64,000 bases of DNA from Bacillus niameyensis (GCF_001375535.1 NZ_LN831197.1:4180660-4244659), one strand, 5' to 3'; counted from the first letter of the stretch, positions 51,893 to 61,984 are shown. The notes: a model not told the origin generated them from the sequence alone. A program made the numbers and translations.

Positions 51893-53074
51893 ATGCCTAG
51901 AGCATTGTGGTTATTGGTTATTGGGATGTTAATTAGCATGACGGGTGGTTCTTTTTTATGGCCATTGAATGCAATTTACATCCATGATTATTTGGGGAAA
52001 TCATTATCAGTTGCAGGATTTGTTTTAATGTTGAACTCTGGCACAAGCGTGGTCGGAAACCTTCTTGGCGGATTTCTTTATGATAAAATTGGCGGCTATC
52101 GCTCAATTTTATTAGGAATTATTATTTCTGTTTTATCTTTAACAGGGATGAGCTTCTGGCATGGCTGGCCATATTACGTCATTTTTTTAGCCTTTCTAGG
52201 TTTTGGCGGAGGAATTACTTTTCCATCTATGTTTGCCATGGCTGGTTCTGTTTGGAAAGAAGGAGGCCGGAAAGCATTTAACGCTGTATATGTTGCCCAA
52301 AATGCTGGTGTTGCCTTAGGTTCAGCTTTGGGTGGCTTAATCGCCTCTTATTCTTTTGACTATATATTTATTGCTAATCTTTTTATGTACATTCTTTTTC
52401 TGTTAATTGCCTTATTTGGTTATAAAAATATTGCCGAGCAACAATTAGGACAAACGAACGTATTGCATGAACGAAAAACAATACGGGAAAAAGGAAAGTT
52501 TTATGCACTAGTTATTATTTGTGCGGGATATTTTTTAGGCTGGGTTTGTTATGTTCAGTGGCAAGCGACGATTTCAGCCTATACACAAGAAATAAACATA
52601 TCCTTAACACAGTATAGTATCCTATGGACGATTAACGGTGCCATCATTGTGTTAGGACAACCGATTTTGCAAGGGATCCTCAAGAAATTTGGAGGGAGCA
52701 ATTTAAAGGGACAAATGTTAGTTGGATACGGGATTTTTATTATTTCTTTTGGTCTTGTCAGTTTTGCAGATGAGTTTAAAGGTTTTGTTGCAGCAATGGC
52801 CATCTTAAGCATTGGCGAAATGCTTGTTTGGCCAGTTGTGCCCACTGTTGCGAATCAATTAGCTCCGCGCGGCAGAGAAGGTTTTTACCAAGGAATTGTG
52901 AATAGTACAGCCACCGGCGGAAGAATGATTGGACCTGTTCTAGGTGGATTGCTTGTGGATATGTATGGCATGTCGATGTTATTTTTCATACTCATAATAC
53001 TACTTGTCTTTGCACTTGTTTTATCATCATTTTATGATCATCCTTTAAAGGTAAAGGAAAAAACAGTATCATAA
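51893..53074 (+). CDS. yttB: MFS transporter (YttB-like)
   Basis: A 393-aa twelve-helix major facilitator protein. The cytoplasmic loop 2-3 motif reads GGFLYDKIGGYRS near residue 65, and a central loop with charged residues (RKTIREKGKF) separates the halves. B. subtilis has a comparable MFS gene (yttB) before leuS. ATG 51893 is chosen because GAGGAGGG lies 6 nt upstream; an in-frame start at 51824 has no site. Cargo unknown; drug efflux is a family-based guess. Confidence 0.87.
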   Translation: MPRALWLLVIGMLISMTGGSFLWPLNAIYIHDYLGKSLSVAGFVLMLNSGTSVVGNLLGGFLYDKIGGYRSILLGIIISVLSLTGMSFWHGWPYYVIFLAFLGFGGGITFPSMFAMAGSVWKEGGRKAFNAVYVAQNAGVALGSALGGLIASYSFDYIFIANLFMYILFLLIALFGYKNIAEQQLGQTNVLHERKTIREKGKFYALVIICAGYFLGWVCYVQWQATISAYTQEINISLTQYSILWTINGAIIVLGQPILQGILKKFGGSNLKGQMLVGYGIFIISFGLVSFADEFKGFVAAMAILSIGEMLVWPVVPTVANQLAPRGREGFYQGIVNSTATGGRMIGPVLGGLLVDMYGMSMLFFILIILLVFALVLSSFYDHPLKVKEKTVS

Positions 53075-53100
53075 ATGGAGAATTATTGTCAAAAAGTTCC

Positions 53101-53129
53101 TTGATATTCTGTATAAATTTGATTACAAT
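53101..53129 (+). promoter_or_regulatory. Promoter of the leuS T-box transcript
   Basis: TTGATA and TACAAT are separated by 17 bp, giving a start near 53136, just before the T-box leader. Confidence 0.8.
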
Positions 53130-53135
53130 GGGGAA

Positions 53136-53347
53136 TATCATGATTATATAGTTGAACGTTAACAAAGGATTAGTAGTGATTACGAACTGTCTAGAGAATT
53201 GGCGGGTGGTGAAAGCCAATCAGGGAGAATCATGAACTCGCCTTTCTAGTTGCATGAATGAACAGAGATTCCTATTAGTTCATGCCGTTTTCCGCGTTAA
53301 GGATGAACGAAGCGAATGCACACAGCATTAATGTGGGTGGTACCGCG
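53136..53347 (+). ncRNA. T-box leader (leucine), leuS
   Basis: Stem I region with GGTGGTGAAAGCC and the AGAATCATGAACTC specifier arm (codon CTC at 53237-53239, leucine), then the T-box itself, AATGTGGGTGGTACCGCG, at 53330-53347. Uncharged tRNA-Leu should stabilise the antiterminator and allow leuS expression. Confidence 0.96.
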
Positions 53348-53357
53348 GGAGAACTCA

Positions 53358-53400
53358 AACCTCTCGTCCCAAAAGTTTTTTTGGGATGGGAGGTTTTTTT
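53358..53400 (+). terminator. T-box terminator of leuS
   Basis: AACCTCTCGTCCCAAAA pairs with TTTTGGGATGGGAGGTT (G-T pairs) across a short loop, then a run of T. Confidence 0.93.
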
Positions 53401-53448
53401 GCTATTTATAACTATAGATATAGTTTTTGGAAAATAGGAGGATGACTT

Positions 53449-55863
53449 ATGAGTTTCAATCATAAAGAAATTGAAAAAAAGTGGCAAACGTACTGGGAAA
53501 ATAAAAAAACGTTTAAAACAGATGTATATAAGGATGGAGAAAAATTCTATGCATTAGATATGTTTCCATATCCTTCAGGTGCTGGTCTTCATGTAGGGCA
53601 TCCAGAAGGCTATACAGCAACCGATATCCTGTCTAGAATGAAACGTATGCAAGGATATAATGTTCTTCACCCAATGGGCTGGGATGCATTTGGTCTTCCC
53701 GCTGAACAATATGCTTTGGATACAGGCAATGACCCAGCTGAATTCACTCAAAAAAATATTGAAACATTCAAAAGGCAAATTAAAGAACTCGGTTTTTCAT
53801 ATGATTGGGATCGCGAAATTAACACGACAGATCCACATTATTATAAATGGACACAATGGATTTTTTTGCAGTTGTATGAAAAAGGTCTTGCTTACGTAGA
53901 TGAGGTGCCAGTAAACTGGTGTCCTGCCCTTGGCACAGTACTTGCAAATGAAGAAGTAATCGATGGGAAAAGTGAGCGTGGTGGGCATCCAGTTGAGCGC
54001 CGTCCAATGAAACAGTGGATTTTGCGAATTACGAAGTACGCTGACCGCTTGCTAGAAGATTTGGAAGAACTAGATTGGCCAGAAAGTATTAAAGACATGC
54101 AACGCAATTGGATTGGCCGTTCTGAAGGAGCTGAAGTTGTATTTGGCATTGATGGCCACGCGGATACATTTACTGTTTTTACAACTCGCCCAGATACGCT
54201 GTTTGGAGCAACATATGCAGTATTATCTCCTGAACATCCTTTTGTAGAAAAAATTACGACAGCTAGTCAAAAAGACGATGTAGAAGCTTATATTCAAAAA
54301 GTGAAAACGAAAAGCGATTTGGAAAGAACGGATCTTGCCAAAGATAAAACAGGTGTTTTTACAGGAGCTTATGCAGTGAACCCTGTTAATGGTAAAAAAA
54401 TTCCAATCTGGATTGCCGATTACGTATTAATGTCATACGGAACAGGTGCGATTATGGCTGTTCCTGCTCATGATGAGCGCGACTATGAATTTGCCCGTAA
54501 ATTTGGACTTGAGATTGTAGAAGTTGTTGCTGGAGGAAATATTGAAGATACTGCTTATACAGGTGACGGGAAACATGTCAATTCCGGCTTCTTGGATGGC
54601 TTGAATAAAGAAGAAGCAATTTCCACAATGATTGAATGGTTGGAAAAAGAAGGTGTTGGGACGAAAAAGGTCACATACCGTCTTCGTGATTGGTTGTTCA
54701 GCCGTCAACGCTACTGGGGCGAACCGATTCCGATTATTCATTGGGAAGATGGAACGATGAGCGGAGTACCTGATGAGGAATTACCGCTAATTTTACCGAA
54801 AACGAGTGAAATTAGGCCATCTGGTACGGGAGAATCCCCACTTGCGAATATTTCTGACTGGTTAAATGTTGTTGATCCTAAAACAGGGAAAAAAGGTCGT
54901 CGGGAAACGAACACGATGCCACAATGGGCTGGAAGCTGCTGGTACTACCTTCGTTACATTGATCCTGATAATGATCAAGCTTTAGCAGAAAAGGAATTAC
55001 TTGATAAATGGCTTCCTGTTGATATGTATATTGGTGGCGCGGAACACGCTGTTCTTCATTTGCTATACGCTCGTTTCTGGCACAAATTTTTATATGATAT
55101 TGGGGTAGTTCCAACGAAGGAACCATTCCAAAAGTTGTTTAACCAAGGGATGATACTTGGGGAAAACCATGAGAAAATGAGTAAATCTAAGGGGAATGTT
55201 GTCAATCCAGATGACATAGTGGATAGTCATGGGGCAGACACATTGCGTTTATATGAAATGTTCATGGGCCCATTGGATGCTTCGATTGCTTGGTCAACAA
55301 CAGGACTTGATGGATCTCGCCGTTTCCTTGACCGGATATGGAGATTGTTTGTAACAGATGGCGGAACCATTTCAGAGAAGATTAAAGATGTTGCTGGCGG
55401 AGAATTGGAGAAGGTATACCATCAAACTGTTAAGAAGGTAACCGAAGATTATGAACATCTTCATTTTAATACAGGGATATCTCAATTGATGGTGTTTATT
55501 AATGAAGCCTATCGTGCAGATGTTCTTCCAAAAGAGTATGCAGAAGGATTTGTGAAGATGCTTGCCCCTATATGTCCGCATATTGCTGAAGAATTGTGGG
55601 AGAAATTGGGTCATGATGAAACAATTTCCTATAAGCCTTGGCCTCAATATGACGAGACAAAATTGGTTGATAATGAAGTAGAAATTGTGATCCAAGTTAA
55701 TGGAAAGGTTCGTTCCAAATTATTCGTTGCTCGTGATGCTTCTCGTGAAGAATTGGAAAAATTAGCTTTAGAAAATGACAAAATTAAAGAAATGATTGAA
55801 GGTAAAACAATTCGTAAAGTAATCGCGGTACCAGGAAAACTAGTGAATATTGTTGCAAATTAA
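53449..55863 (+). CDS. leuS: Leucyl-tRNA synthetase LeuS
   Basis: An 804-aa class I synthetase, the length of the B. subtilis enzyme. HVGH signature in [17 protein letters not shown] near residue 45, the CP1 editing domain in the middle ([20 protein letters not shown]), KMSKSKGN near 579 and a C-terminal tRNA-binding domain. AGGAGGATG precedes the ATG. Controlled by the T-box leader. Confidence 0.98.
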   Translation: MSFNHKEIEKKWQTYWENKKTFKTDVYKDGEKFYALDMFPYPSGAGLHVGHPEGYTATDILSRMKRMQGYNVLHPMGWDAFGLPAEQYALDTGNDPAEFTQKNIETFKRQIKELGFSYDWDREINTTDPHYYKWTQWIFLQLYEKGLAYVDEVPVNWCPALGTVLANEEVIDGKSERGGHPVERRPMKQWILRITKYADRLLEDLEELDWPESIKDMQRNWIGRSEGAEVVFGIDGHADTFTVFTTRPDTLFGATYAVLSPEHPFVEKITTASQKDDVEAYIQKVKTKSDLERTDLAKDKTGVFTGAYAVNPVNGKKIPIWIADYVLMSYGTGAIMAVPAHDERDYEFARKFGLEIVEVVAGGNIEDTAYTGDGKHVNSGFLDGLNKEEAISTMIEWLEKEGVGTKKVTYRLRDWLFSRQRYWGEPIPIIHWEDGTMSGVPDEELPLILPKTSEIRPSGTGESPLANISDWLNVVDPKTGKKGRRETNTMPQWAGSCWYYLRYIDPDNDQALAEKELLDKWLPVDMYIGGAEHAVLHLLYARFWHKFLYDIGVVPTKEPFQKLFNQGMILGENHEKMSKSKGNVVNPDDIVDSHGADTLRLYEMFMGPLDASIAWSTTGLDGSRRFLDRIWRLFVTDGGTISEKIKDVAGGELEKVYHQTVKKVTEDYEHLHFNTGISQLMVFINEAYRADVLPKEYAEGFVKMLAPICPHIAEELWEKLGHDETISYKPWPQYDETKLVDNEVEIVIQVNGKVRSKLFVARDASREELEKLALENDKIKEMIEGKTIRKVIAVPGKLVNIVAN

Positions 55864-55897
55864 GGGTTAGCGAGAACACGTGACCCGTAATAATATT

Positions 55898-55928
55898 AAA
55901 GGGCTATCAGTTACAAGGTAGCCCTTTT
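55898..55928 (+). terminator. Terminator of leuS
   Basis: AAAGGGCTA pairs with TAGCCCTTT across a 12-13 nt loop and ends in TTTTG. Confidence 0.85.
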
Positions 55929-55947
55929 GTAAGGAGGAACATGGCAG

Positions 55948-56262
55948 ATGAATGAAGTAAAAACGATTACTCCAGAGGAATTAGAAAAGTTATTAGAGAC
56001 AGAAGACACATTAAATTTAATAGATGTTCGTGAGGATGAAGAGGTTGCAGAGGGAATGATACTTGGCGCGGTACATATCCCGATGGGGGAAATTCCAGAA
56101 CATCTTGATAAGTTAGATATAAACCAGGAATATATTATAATTTGTCGTTCAGGCGGGCGAAGTGGAAGGACATGTGATTACCTTAATGAACTCGGCTATA
56201 AGGTAACAAATATGGTCGGTGGTATGTTGAAATGGACTGGTCATACTGAACCTAAATTATAA
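55948..56262 (+). CDS. ytwF: Rhodanese domain protein YtwF
   Basis: A 104-aa single rhodanese domain. The active-site loop is IICRSGGRSG, with the cysteine near residue 72 that carries the persulfide. LIDVREDEEVAEG and HIPMGEIPEHLDKL are family landmarks. It likely moves sulfur or handles thiol stress in the cytosol. GGAGG lies before the ATG; it matches YtwF by position after leuS. Confidence 0.92.
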   Translation: MNEVKTITPEELEKLLETEDTLNLIDVREDEEVAEGMILGAVHIPMGEIPEHLDKLDINQEYIIICRSGGRSGRTCDYLNELGYKVTNMVGGMLKWTGHTEPKL

Positions 56263-56340
56263 TTTAACGTTTTATTCTGAATAGTTTAAAATCCATCCCC
56301 TTTGGATAAACTGTTAAAAATATCCTGAGGGGTGGATAAA

Positions 56341-56526
56341 ATGTTACAAGTGAGGCTATTCGATTGTGAACATGAAGAGGATTTAGAAGAAGAAATCAAC
56401 GAGTTTCTAGCGGAACTAGAACCAAAAAATTTAAAAGATATCAAATACAATGTTGCTCTTATAGGTGATGCAGGAGCGGAGCAAGTTTATTGTTTTAGTG
56501 CAATGGTGCTTTATCGAGCGGAATAA
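56341..56526 (+). CDS. cse60: Sporulation protein Cse60
   Basis: A 61-aa acidic protein close to B. subtilis Cse60 (60 aa), known as a mother-cell sigma-E-dependent sporulation gene. MLQVRLFDCEHEEDLEEEINEFL at the start and YCFSAMVLYRA at the end match. ATG 56341 is chosen because GAGGGGTG lies 6 nt upstream; an in-frame GTG at 56332 overlaps that site. I could not find a convincing sigma-E promoter. Confidence 0.85.
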   Translation: MLQVRLFDCEHEEDLEEEINEFLAELEPKNLKDIKYNVALIGDAGAEQVYCFSAMVLYRAE

Positions 56527-56548
56527 TAGAGGGAAAATTGTTGCGTGG

Positions 56549-56588
56549 AATAGCGGGTAGCTCCTGAATGGGATCCGCTATTTTTTTA
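56549..56588 (+). terminator. Terminator of cse60
   Basis: AATAGCGG pairs with CCGCTATT around an 18-nt loop, followed by a T run (to 56588). Confidence 0.88.
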
Positions 56589-56633
56589 TGAAATTTTAGA
56601 GGTGTTTACTTTGAATTGGCGGTGAAAAGAACA

Positions 56634-57112
56634 GTTCAATTCGACCGTTGCTGGGAAATGCTCTTTCTTCGGTCGAATAGAAGCGTTCAATCCGACCGTT
56701 GGTGGGAAAATCCCTTTTTTTTGGTCGAATAGAAGCGATCAATTCGACCGTTGGTGGGAAAATCCCTTTTTTTGGTCGAATAGAAGCGTCCAATTCGACC
56801 GTTGCTAGGAAAATCCCTTTGTTCGGTCGAATAGAACCGATCAATTCGACCATTGCTGGGAAATTCGCTTTGTTTGGTCGAATAGAAGCGTCCAATTCGA
56901 CCGTTGGTGGAAAATCCGCTATGTTTGGTCGAATAGAAGTGTTCAATTCGCCCGTTGGTGGGAAATCCGCTATGTTTGGTCGAATAGAAGCGTTCAATCC
57001 GACCGTTGGTGGGAAATCCCTTTGTTCGGTCGAATAGAACCGATCAATTCGACCATTGCTGGGAAATTCGCTTACTCTGGTCGAATAGAACTGTCCAATT
57101 CGAGGGTTGATA
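56634..57112. repeat. Tandem array of nine 51-bp hairpin units
   Basis: GGTCGAATAGAA starts at 56671, 56723, 56774, 56825, 56876, 56927, 56978, 57028 and 57079, a spacing of 50-52 bp. Each unit contains GGTCGAAT-(11 nt)-ATTCGACC, an 8-bp perfect stem in most copies, and a linker GTTGGTGGGAAATCCCTTTG with its own small GGGAAATCCC palindrome. As 51 is a multiple of three, it yields spurious open frames on both strands with 17-residue repeats. The segment lies between cse60 and ytfP. Confidence 0.95.
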
Positions 57113-57140
57113 GGAAATCCCCCCTCCTTTACTTAAAAAC

Positions 57141-58412
57141 TTAATTACCCTCCACAAACTTTGCCGCGTTAGTCCCAGCTAATCGCCCTGTAACTAGAGC
57201 GGAGGTAATGTTATAGCCCCCCGTGTATCCGTAAATATCAAGAATTTCCCCGCAAAAATAGAGGCCTGGCATAAACTTAGAGGCCATTGTCTTTGGCTCT
57301 ATTTCTTTTAATGAAATGCCTCCGCCTGTCACAAATGCCTTTTCTAAAGAGAGTGTACCATTAACCTTAAAATGGAATTTTTTACACATTTTCACAAAAG
57401 TCCGCAATTGTTCAATCGAGATCGAAGCACATGGTAGAGAAGCTTCAATTTCGCATCGCTCCAGCAAAAACAACAAGTATCGTTCAGGAATAAGTCCTTT
57501 TAAAGCGTTTTTTATCGCCTTTTTAGGTTCGGCTTTTACTGTTTTTTGCAAGTCTTGAAAAAGAATTTCCTGATTTTGATCAGGAAGAACATCAAGTTCC
57601 ATAATGACTTCATCCAGTTTCCATTTCTTTTTTGCTTTGACTACAAATTGGCTGCAACGTAGGACAGCGGGTCCAGAAATTCCAAAATGGGTGAAAATCA
57701 TGTCCATTTTGTGGGTGATTAGAGGTTTGCCATTTGGTTTCAGAACACTCAATGAAACATCTCGTAAGGATAGGCCTTGTAAAGATTTGTCTTTAATAAA
57801 AGGTTCTGCCGAAGTGATCGGAACTTCCGTTGGGAACAACTCTGTAATCGTATGACCAGCGTCCTCAGCCCAAGGATAACCGTCACCAGTGGAACCAGTC
57901 TGTGGAACGGACTTTCCTCCTGTTGCCACTACAACAGCAGCACACAATATTTTTTCACCTGATTCTAATATGACACCTTCAGTTTGGGAGTTCTGATATA
58001 CAATCTTTTTTACTTTACTTTGAGTTCGTACCTCTACTCCGAGGTCGTCCATCCGTGAAAGTAGTGCATCCACAACCGATTGAGCACGATTTGAAACAGG
58101 AAACATCCGTCCGTGGTCTTCCTCTTTCAAGGGAATCCCAAGATTTTCAAAAAAACGAATGATGTCTTCGTTATTGAAAATAGAAAAGGCGCTGTAAAGA
58201 AAACGGCCATTCCCCGGGATGTGGCGAATTATTTCATCAATAGGCAAGCGGTTCGTTACATTACAGCGCCCACCACCAGAAATGGCTAGCTTTCGCCCTA
58301 ATTTCGTACCTTTATCAATTAACAGTACACGTTTATTTTGTTCAGCGGCGGCAATGGAAGCCATTAATCCTGAAGGGCCGCCACCGATGACGATCACATC
58401 GTACATCATCAT
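57141..58412 (-). CDS. ytfP: NAD(P)/FAD-dependent oxidoreductase YtfP (HI0933 family)
   Basis: A 423-aa flavoprotein with an N-terminal Rossmann motif ([20 protein letters not shown]), the family box [14 protein letters not shown] near residue 40, a second GG motif [16 protein letters not shown] and a C-terminal FAD segment [19 protein letters not shown]. The reaction is unknown. It is convergent with cse60 across the repeat array. Three ATGs begin the frame; which is used is not clear. Confidence 0.9.
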   Translation of the reverse strand: MMMYDVIVIGGGPSGLMASIAAAEQNKRVLLIDKGTKLGRKLAISGGGRCNVTNRLPIDEIIRHIPGNGRFLYSAFSIFNNEDIIRFFENLGIPLKEEDHGRMFPVSNRAQSVVDALLSRMDDLGVEVRTQSKVKKIVYQNSQTEGVILESGEKILCAAVVVATGGKSVPQTGSTGDGYPWAEDAGHTITELFPTEVPITSAEPFIKDKSLQGLSLRDVSLSVLKPNGKPLITHKMDMIFTHFGISGPAVLRCSQFVVKAKKKWKLDEVIMELDVLPDQNQEILFQDLQKTVKAEPKKAIKNALKGLIPERYLLFLLERCEIEASLPCASISIEQLRTFVKMCKKFHFKVNGTLSLEKAFVTGGGISLKEIEPKTMASKFMPGLYFCGEILDIYGYTGGYNITSALVTGRLAGTNAAKFVEGN

Positions 58413-58590
58413 TTATTCACATCCAGTTGTTATATTTCCTTTATTTAAAATACAACGGATGAAATGGATTCGCAACTCGAAGAAGATTGTCAAACATCGT
58501 CGATAGCTGTAAACTAACAAGTAGTGAATTTATTTTCAAAAAATGCTTTTGCATTTTTATATAAAAATTACATTGGAGAGTTAGAGATGT

Positions 58591-60225
58591 ATGTCTTCTA
58601 AATTGATTCGTGGAACGTTTATATTAACTTTAGGAACAATCTTGTCCAAGGTGTTAGGTTTACTTTATGTTATTCCGTTTTATGCAATTATTGGTGGGGA
58701 AGGGCCATATGCTCTCTATTCTTACGGCTATATTCCTTATACGATTTTTATTAGCATTGCCACAGCAGGTGTACCTATGGCCGTGTCAAAATATATTGCT
58801 AAATATAATACTCTCGAAGAGTATGCGGTTGGCCGTAAGCTTTTTCGCTCCGGTCTTGTAGTAATGTCGATTACAGGGATTATATCCTTTATAGTGATGT
58901 ACTTACTAGCGACACCACTGGCTGAAATCGTGCTAAGGGGAGCTGACACAACTTACACAGTAACTGATGTCGCTGCTGTTATTAAGGCTGTTAGTTTTGC
59001 ATTGATTATTATTCCCATAATGAGTTTAATTCGCGGTTTTTTCCAGGGAAACCAATCAATGGGGCCATCAGCAGTTTCAACTGTAATCGAGCAGCTTGCA
59101 AGAATTATTTTTTTATTGGCAGGAAGTTATGCGGTTTTACATATTTGGAAAGGAAGTATCGTAACAGCCATAAGTGTTGCAACATTTGCTGCATTTATCG
59201 GTGGTCTAGCAAGTCTCGTTGTATTGCTTTGGTATTGGAAGAAAAGGAAATCCGGTTTAGATGAGCAATTGCGGCAGGATAAGGGGACTCTCGATATTTC
59301 TCTTACAAATATGTATAAAGAGATTATCGTATACGCTTTTCCATTTGTAATGGTGGGGATTGCGAATCCACTTTATCAATTTATTGATCAATTAACTTTT
59401 AATAGTGCAATGATTGCAGGAGGACATGTGGCGAAAGATCTCAATACCGCCTATGGAACATTGATGACAACTCATAAACTTGTCATCATTCCTGTTTCAC
59501 TTGCAACAGCCTTTGCCATGACAATTGTCCCTTTAATTACAGAATCCTTTGTTAATAGCGATCGCAAAGTAATGTTTCGACAAATAGACCAAACGATACA
59601 AATGCTTTTGTTTATTACAGTACCAGCAGCTTTAGGCTTAGCCATACTAGCCGAACCAATTTATACTGTTTTTTATGAATATAGTCCATTTGGAGCTGAA
59701 GTCCTGCAAGCATATGCACCTGTTGCTATTTTATTTGCCTTGTATTCTGTTACGGCTGCGATTTTACAAGGAATCAATGAACAACGATTTACGATTCTTA
59801 GTTTACTAACAGGGATCCTCTTCAAATTAGCTTTTAATACTCCGATGATTGAAGCATATGGTACCGTAGGAGCCATTTATGCGACAACACTGGGCTATGC
59901 AATCTCGATTATCATTAATTTGATCGTCATAAAAATATTTGGTCGTTATCCATTTAAATTGGTAAGTCGAAGAACGATGTTGATCTTAATTTTTAATGTG
60001 ATGATGCTTGTTCCAGTCTTTTTTGTTTATCGCGGTTTAGACCATCTGTTTAATCCTGAATCTCGCTTTTTGTCTTTACTTATAATTATTATTTGTGCAT
60101 CTTTAGGTGTTGTAATTTATGGTTATCTTGGATTGAGATCTGGTCTTGCCGATCGATTATTTGGAACTAGGATTGAAAAGGTAAAGGCCAAATTGGGAAT
60201 GGGGAAACGAGAAAAACATTCGTAA
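58591..60225 (+). CDS. ytgP: MOP superfamily flippase YtgP (MurJ-like)
   Basis: A 544-aa polytopic membrane protein of the polysaccharide-transporter/MVF group with about fourteen hydrophobic segments, starting LIRGTFILTLGTILSKVLGLLY. It resembles B. subtilis YtgP, a relative of the lipid II flippase MurJ, so a role in moving lipid-linked cell-wall or polymer precursors is inferred. GGAGAG lies 10 nt before ATG. Confidence 0.92.
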   Translation: MSSKLIRGTFILTLGTILSKVLGLLYVIPFYAIIGGEGPYALYSYGYIPYTIFISIATAGVPMAVSKYIAKYNTLEEYAVGRKLFRSGLVVMSITGIISFIVMYLLATPLAEIVLRGADTTYTVTDVAAVIKAVSFALIIIPIMSLIRGFFQGNQSMGPSAVSTVIEQLARIIFLLAGSYAVLHIWKGSIVTAISVATFAAFIGGLASLVVLLWYWKKRKSGLDEQLRQDKGTLDISLTNMYKEIIVYAFPFVMVGIANPLYQFIDQLTFNSAMIAGGHVAKDLNTAYGTLMTTHKLVIIPVSLATAFAMTIVPLITESFVNSDRKVMFRQIDQTIQMLLFITVPAALGLAILAEPIYTVFYEYSPFGAEVLQAYAPVAILFALYSVTAAILQGINEQRFTILSLLTGILFKLAFNTPMIEAYGTVGAIYATTLGYAISIIINLIVIKIFGRYPFKLVSRRTMLILIFNVMMLVPVFFVYRGLDHLFNPESRFLSLLIIIICASLGVVIYGYLGLRSGLADRLFGTRIEKVKAKLGMGKREKHS

Positions 60226-60238
60226 TCGGCAAAATAAA

Positions 60239-60277
60239 ATTGGCTGTCTAGAGACGAAAGGTCCTTATACAGCCAAT
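60239..60277. terminator. Hairpin between convergent ytgP and the coiled-coil gene
   Basis: ATTGGCTGT pairs with ACAGCCAAT perfectly around a 21-nt loop. A TTTTATTTT tract follows on the minus strand, so it is the better terminator for the minus-strand gene. Confidence 0.8.
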
Positions 60278-60291
60278 CAGTTTAATTAAGT

Positions 60292-60594
60292 TTAATAATA
60301 CCCTGTTTCTTCATAATTTGGTCGAGGGGTGTATCCCGGAAACCCTGTGTGGGAGCCTTTTCCTTCCAAACGTGATAATCTTCTTTCAACCCGGTTCAAT
60401 TGCCGCTCCATTTTTTGTACCTGGTTTTCTAATTGATTAACACGACGCTCTAATCCTGAGTTGTCTGGAAAACCTGGAAAGAATTGCTGTTGTTGTGGCA
60501 TCATCTCTCCATGAAACTGTGGTGTCATGTCTCCATAAAAAGGAGATGGCATTTGACCGGGAAACTGAGGTAGCATTTGTTGACGAAAATCCAT
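60292..60594 (-). CDS. Small Met/Gln/Pro-rich coiled-coil protein, unrecognised
   Basis: A 100-aa protein. The N-terminal third is rich in M, Q, P and F with repeats of the form QFxGxM (MTPQFHGEMMPQQQQ). The middle has a clear heptad coiled coil (LERRVNQLENQVQKMERQLN). The C-terminus is rich in G, P and Y (HTGFPGYTPRPNYEETGYY), reminiscent of spore-coat proteins. ATG 60594 has GGAGTGA 8 nt upstream and is preferred over GTG 60606. I do not recognise the family; a coat or surface role is speculation. Confidence 0.7.
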   Translation of the reverse strand: MDFRQQMLPQFPGQMPSPFYGDMTPQFHGEMMPQQQQFFPGFPDNSGLERRVNQLENQVQKMERQLNRVERRLSRLEGKGSHTGFPGYTPRPNYEETGYY

Positions 60595-60708
60595 TTGACA
60601 CGTCACTCCATTCTGTTATCTCTTTGCATCATTAGCCTATGTTATAGTCTCATATGTGTATGGGTAAATGCCTAATTAGAAGGAATTACTTTTTTGGGAG
60701 TGAAAAGA

Positions 60709-61431
60709 TTGAGAATTGATAAGTTATTAGCTAATCAAGGTTTTGGGAGTAGAAAAGAAGTTAAAAAGCTTTTAAAAGATGGTAGTGTGACTGTTAATAA
60801 CGAGATAGTAAAGGATGGAAAAACCCACATCAATCCAAATGATGATATAATTACTGTTTTTAATGAGGAAGTTGTGTATAAAGAGTTTATTTATTTGATG
60901 ATGAATAAACCAGCAGGGGTTATTTCAGCAACAGAGGATGTGAGAGAACGAACGGTAGTTGATTTATTACATGAAGAAGATATCATCTTTCAGCCATTTC
61001 CCGTTGGTCGGTTAGATAAAGATACAGAAGGTTTACTTTTACTAACAAACGATGGGAAACTAGCTCATCAATTATTATCACCAAATAAAAATGTTCCAAA
61101 AACATATTTTGCTGTCATTAAAGGAATGGTAACTGAAGACGATGTAGAGAAATTTGCCAAAGGATTAAAACTCGATGATGGCTACATAACAAAACCGGGA
61201 AAATTAGAAATTTTAAAATCAGGACCATATTCCGATATAGAGATCACGATTACTGAGGGGAAATTTCATCAAGTAAAAAGAATGTTTGCTGCGGTAGATA
61301 AAGAAGTCGTGTTTTTGAAACGAATTTCTATGGGACCTCTCCTTCTTGATGAAGAACTAAAACTCGGAACTTATCGAGAACTAACGGATGAAGAACTTTT
61401 AATGTTAAAAGACGCAAACCAAAAAGACTGA
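60709..61431 (+). CDS. RsuA/RluB-family rRNA pseudouridine synthase
   Basis: A 240-aa pseudouridine synthase. An N-terminal S4 RNA-binding domain (RIDKLLANQGFGSRKEVKKLLK) is followed by the catalytic loop FPVGRLDKDTEGLLLLTNDG with the essential Asp near residue 103. KFHQVKRMFAAV near residue 190 is the usual third motif. TTG 60709 has GGGAGTG 6 nt before it and matches the family start; an upstream TTG at 60694 would add five residues. Confidence 0.92.
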   Translation: MRIDKLLANQGFGSRKEVKKLLKDGSVTVNNEIVKDGKTHINPNDDIITVFNEEVVYKEFIYLMMNKPAGVISATEDVRERTVVDLLHEEDIIFQPFPVGRLDKDTEGLLLLTNDGKLAHQLLSPNKNVPKTYFAVIKGMVTEDDVEKFAKGLKLDDGYITKPGKLEILKSGPYSDIEITITEGKFHQVKRMFAAVDKEVVFLKRISMGPLLLDEELKLGTYRELTDEELLMLKDANQKD

Positions 61432-61508
61432 CCCTCAATGTTTGGGCAGTCCTTGTAGTACCCCCGATAAATATCAAATTCAGAATAAGAGATGAAAGTT
61501 ATAATGGC

Positions 61509-61727
61509 TTATGTTAGTTTCACCTTTTTCGTTGTTGTTGTCCATTTTCCACGTTTAGGGCTGCTAATAAGCTCATTATATTCCAAAACATTTAAATCCC
61601 TTTGAATGGTGCGAGGAGTGCTCCCGAATTCTTCAGCAAGCTCTCGTGTTGTCACGGTACCATTTTCTAATATATAGATGTAAATGGCCTTAATTCGGTT
61701 AAGCATTCGATTTGTCGACGGATTCAA
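61509..61727 (-). CDS. ytzE: DeoR-type helix-turn-helix protein YtzE
   Basis: A 72-aa DNA-binding protein consisting of only the DeoR N-terminal HTH: RIKAIYIYILENGTVTTRELAEEFGSTPRTIQRDLNVLEYNELI. It lacks the sugar-binding domain of full DeoR proteins, as in B. subtilis YtzE. The start is TTG 61727 after GAGGGAGTGG. An ATG at residue 8 (61706) is possible. Targets unknown. Confidence 0.86.
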   Translation of the reverse strand: MNPSTNRMLNRIKAIYIYILENGTVTTRELAEEFGSTPRTIQRDLNVLEYNELISSPKRGKWTTTTKKVKLT

Positions 61728-61984
61728 AAAACCACTCCCTCATTTTTAATCCAATGGCAGTAGGTTCTTACGTCTTTGCCCCTTCAAAGCGGCGGCTTTC
61801 CGATGATTAAATTCCCGCAGACAACTCCTTTTCCCTATTTTAATTTTTCAGACAGTTCTATTTTAACTCATTTATAAAAAAAATGGAAGGGCTATTTTGC
61901 AGGAATAAGGAGTGACCTGCAAAACTAGGACAATTATGAAACTTATCAAGCTTTAGCACCGTAAAAAATAGGGGGTGAATGCTT
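61728..61984. other. Spacer with no gene between ytzE and ythP
   Basis: No convincing gene or RNA. The last bases contain the AGGGGGTGA binding site of ythP. Confidence 0.5.

Noticed and set aside
56332-56340. GTG start for cse60
   Set aside because: It lies within the ribosome binding site of the better-supported ATG at 56341, and Cse60 length fits the latter.
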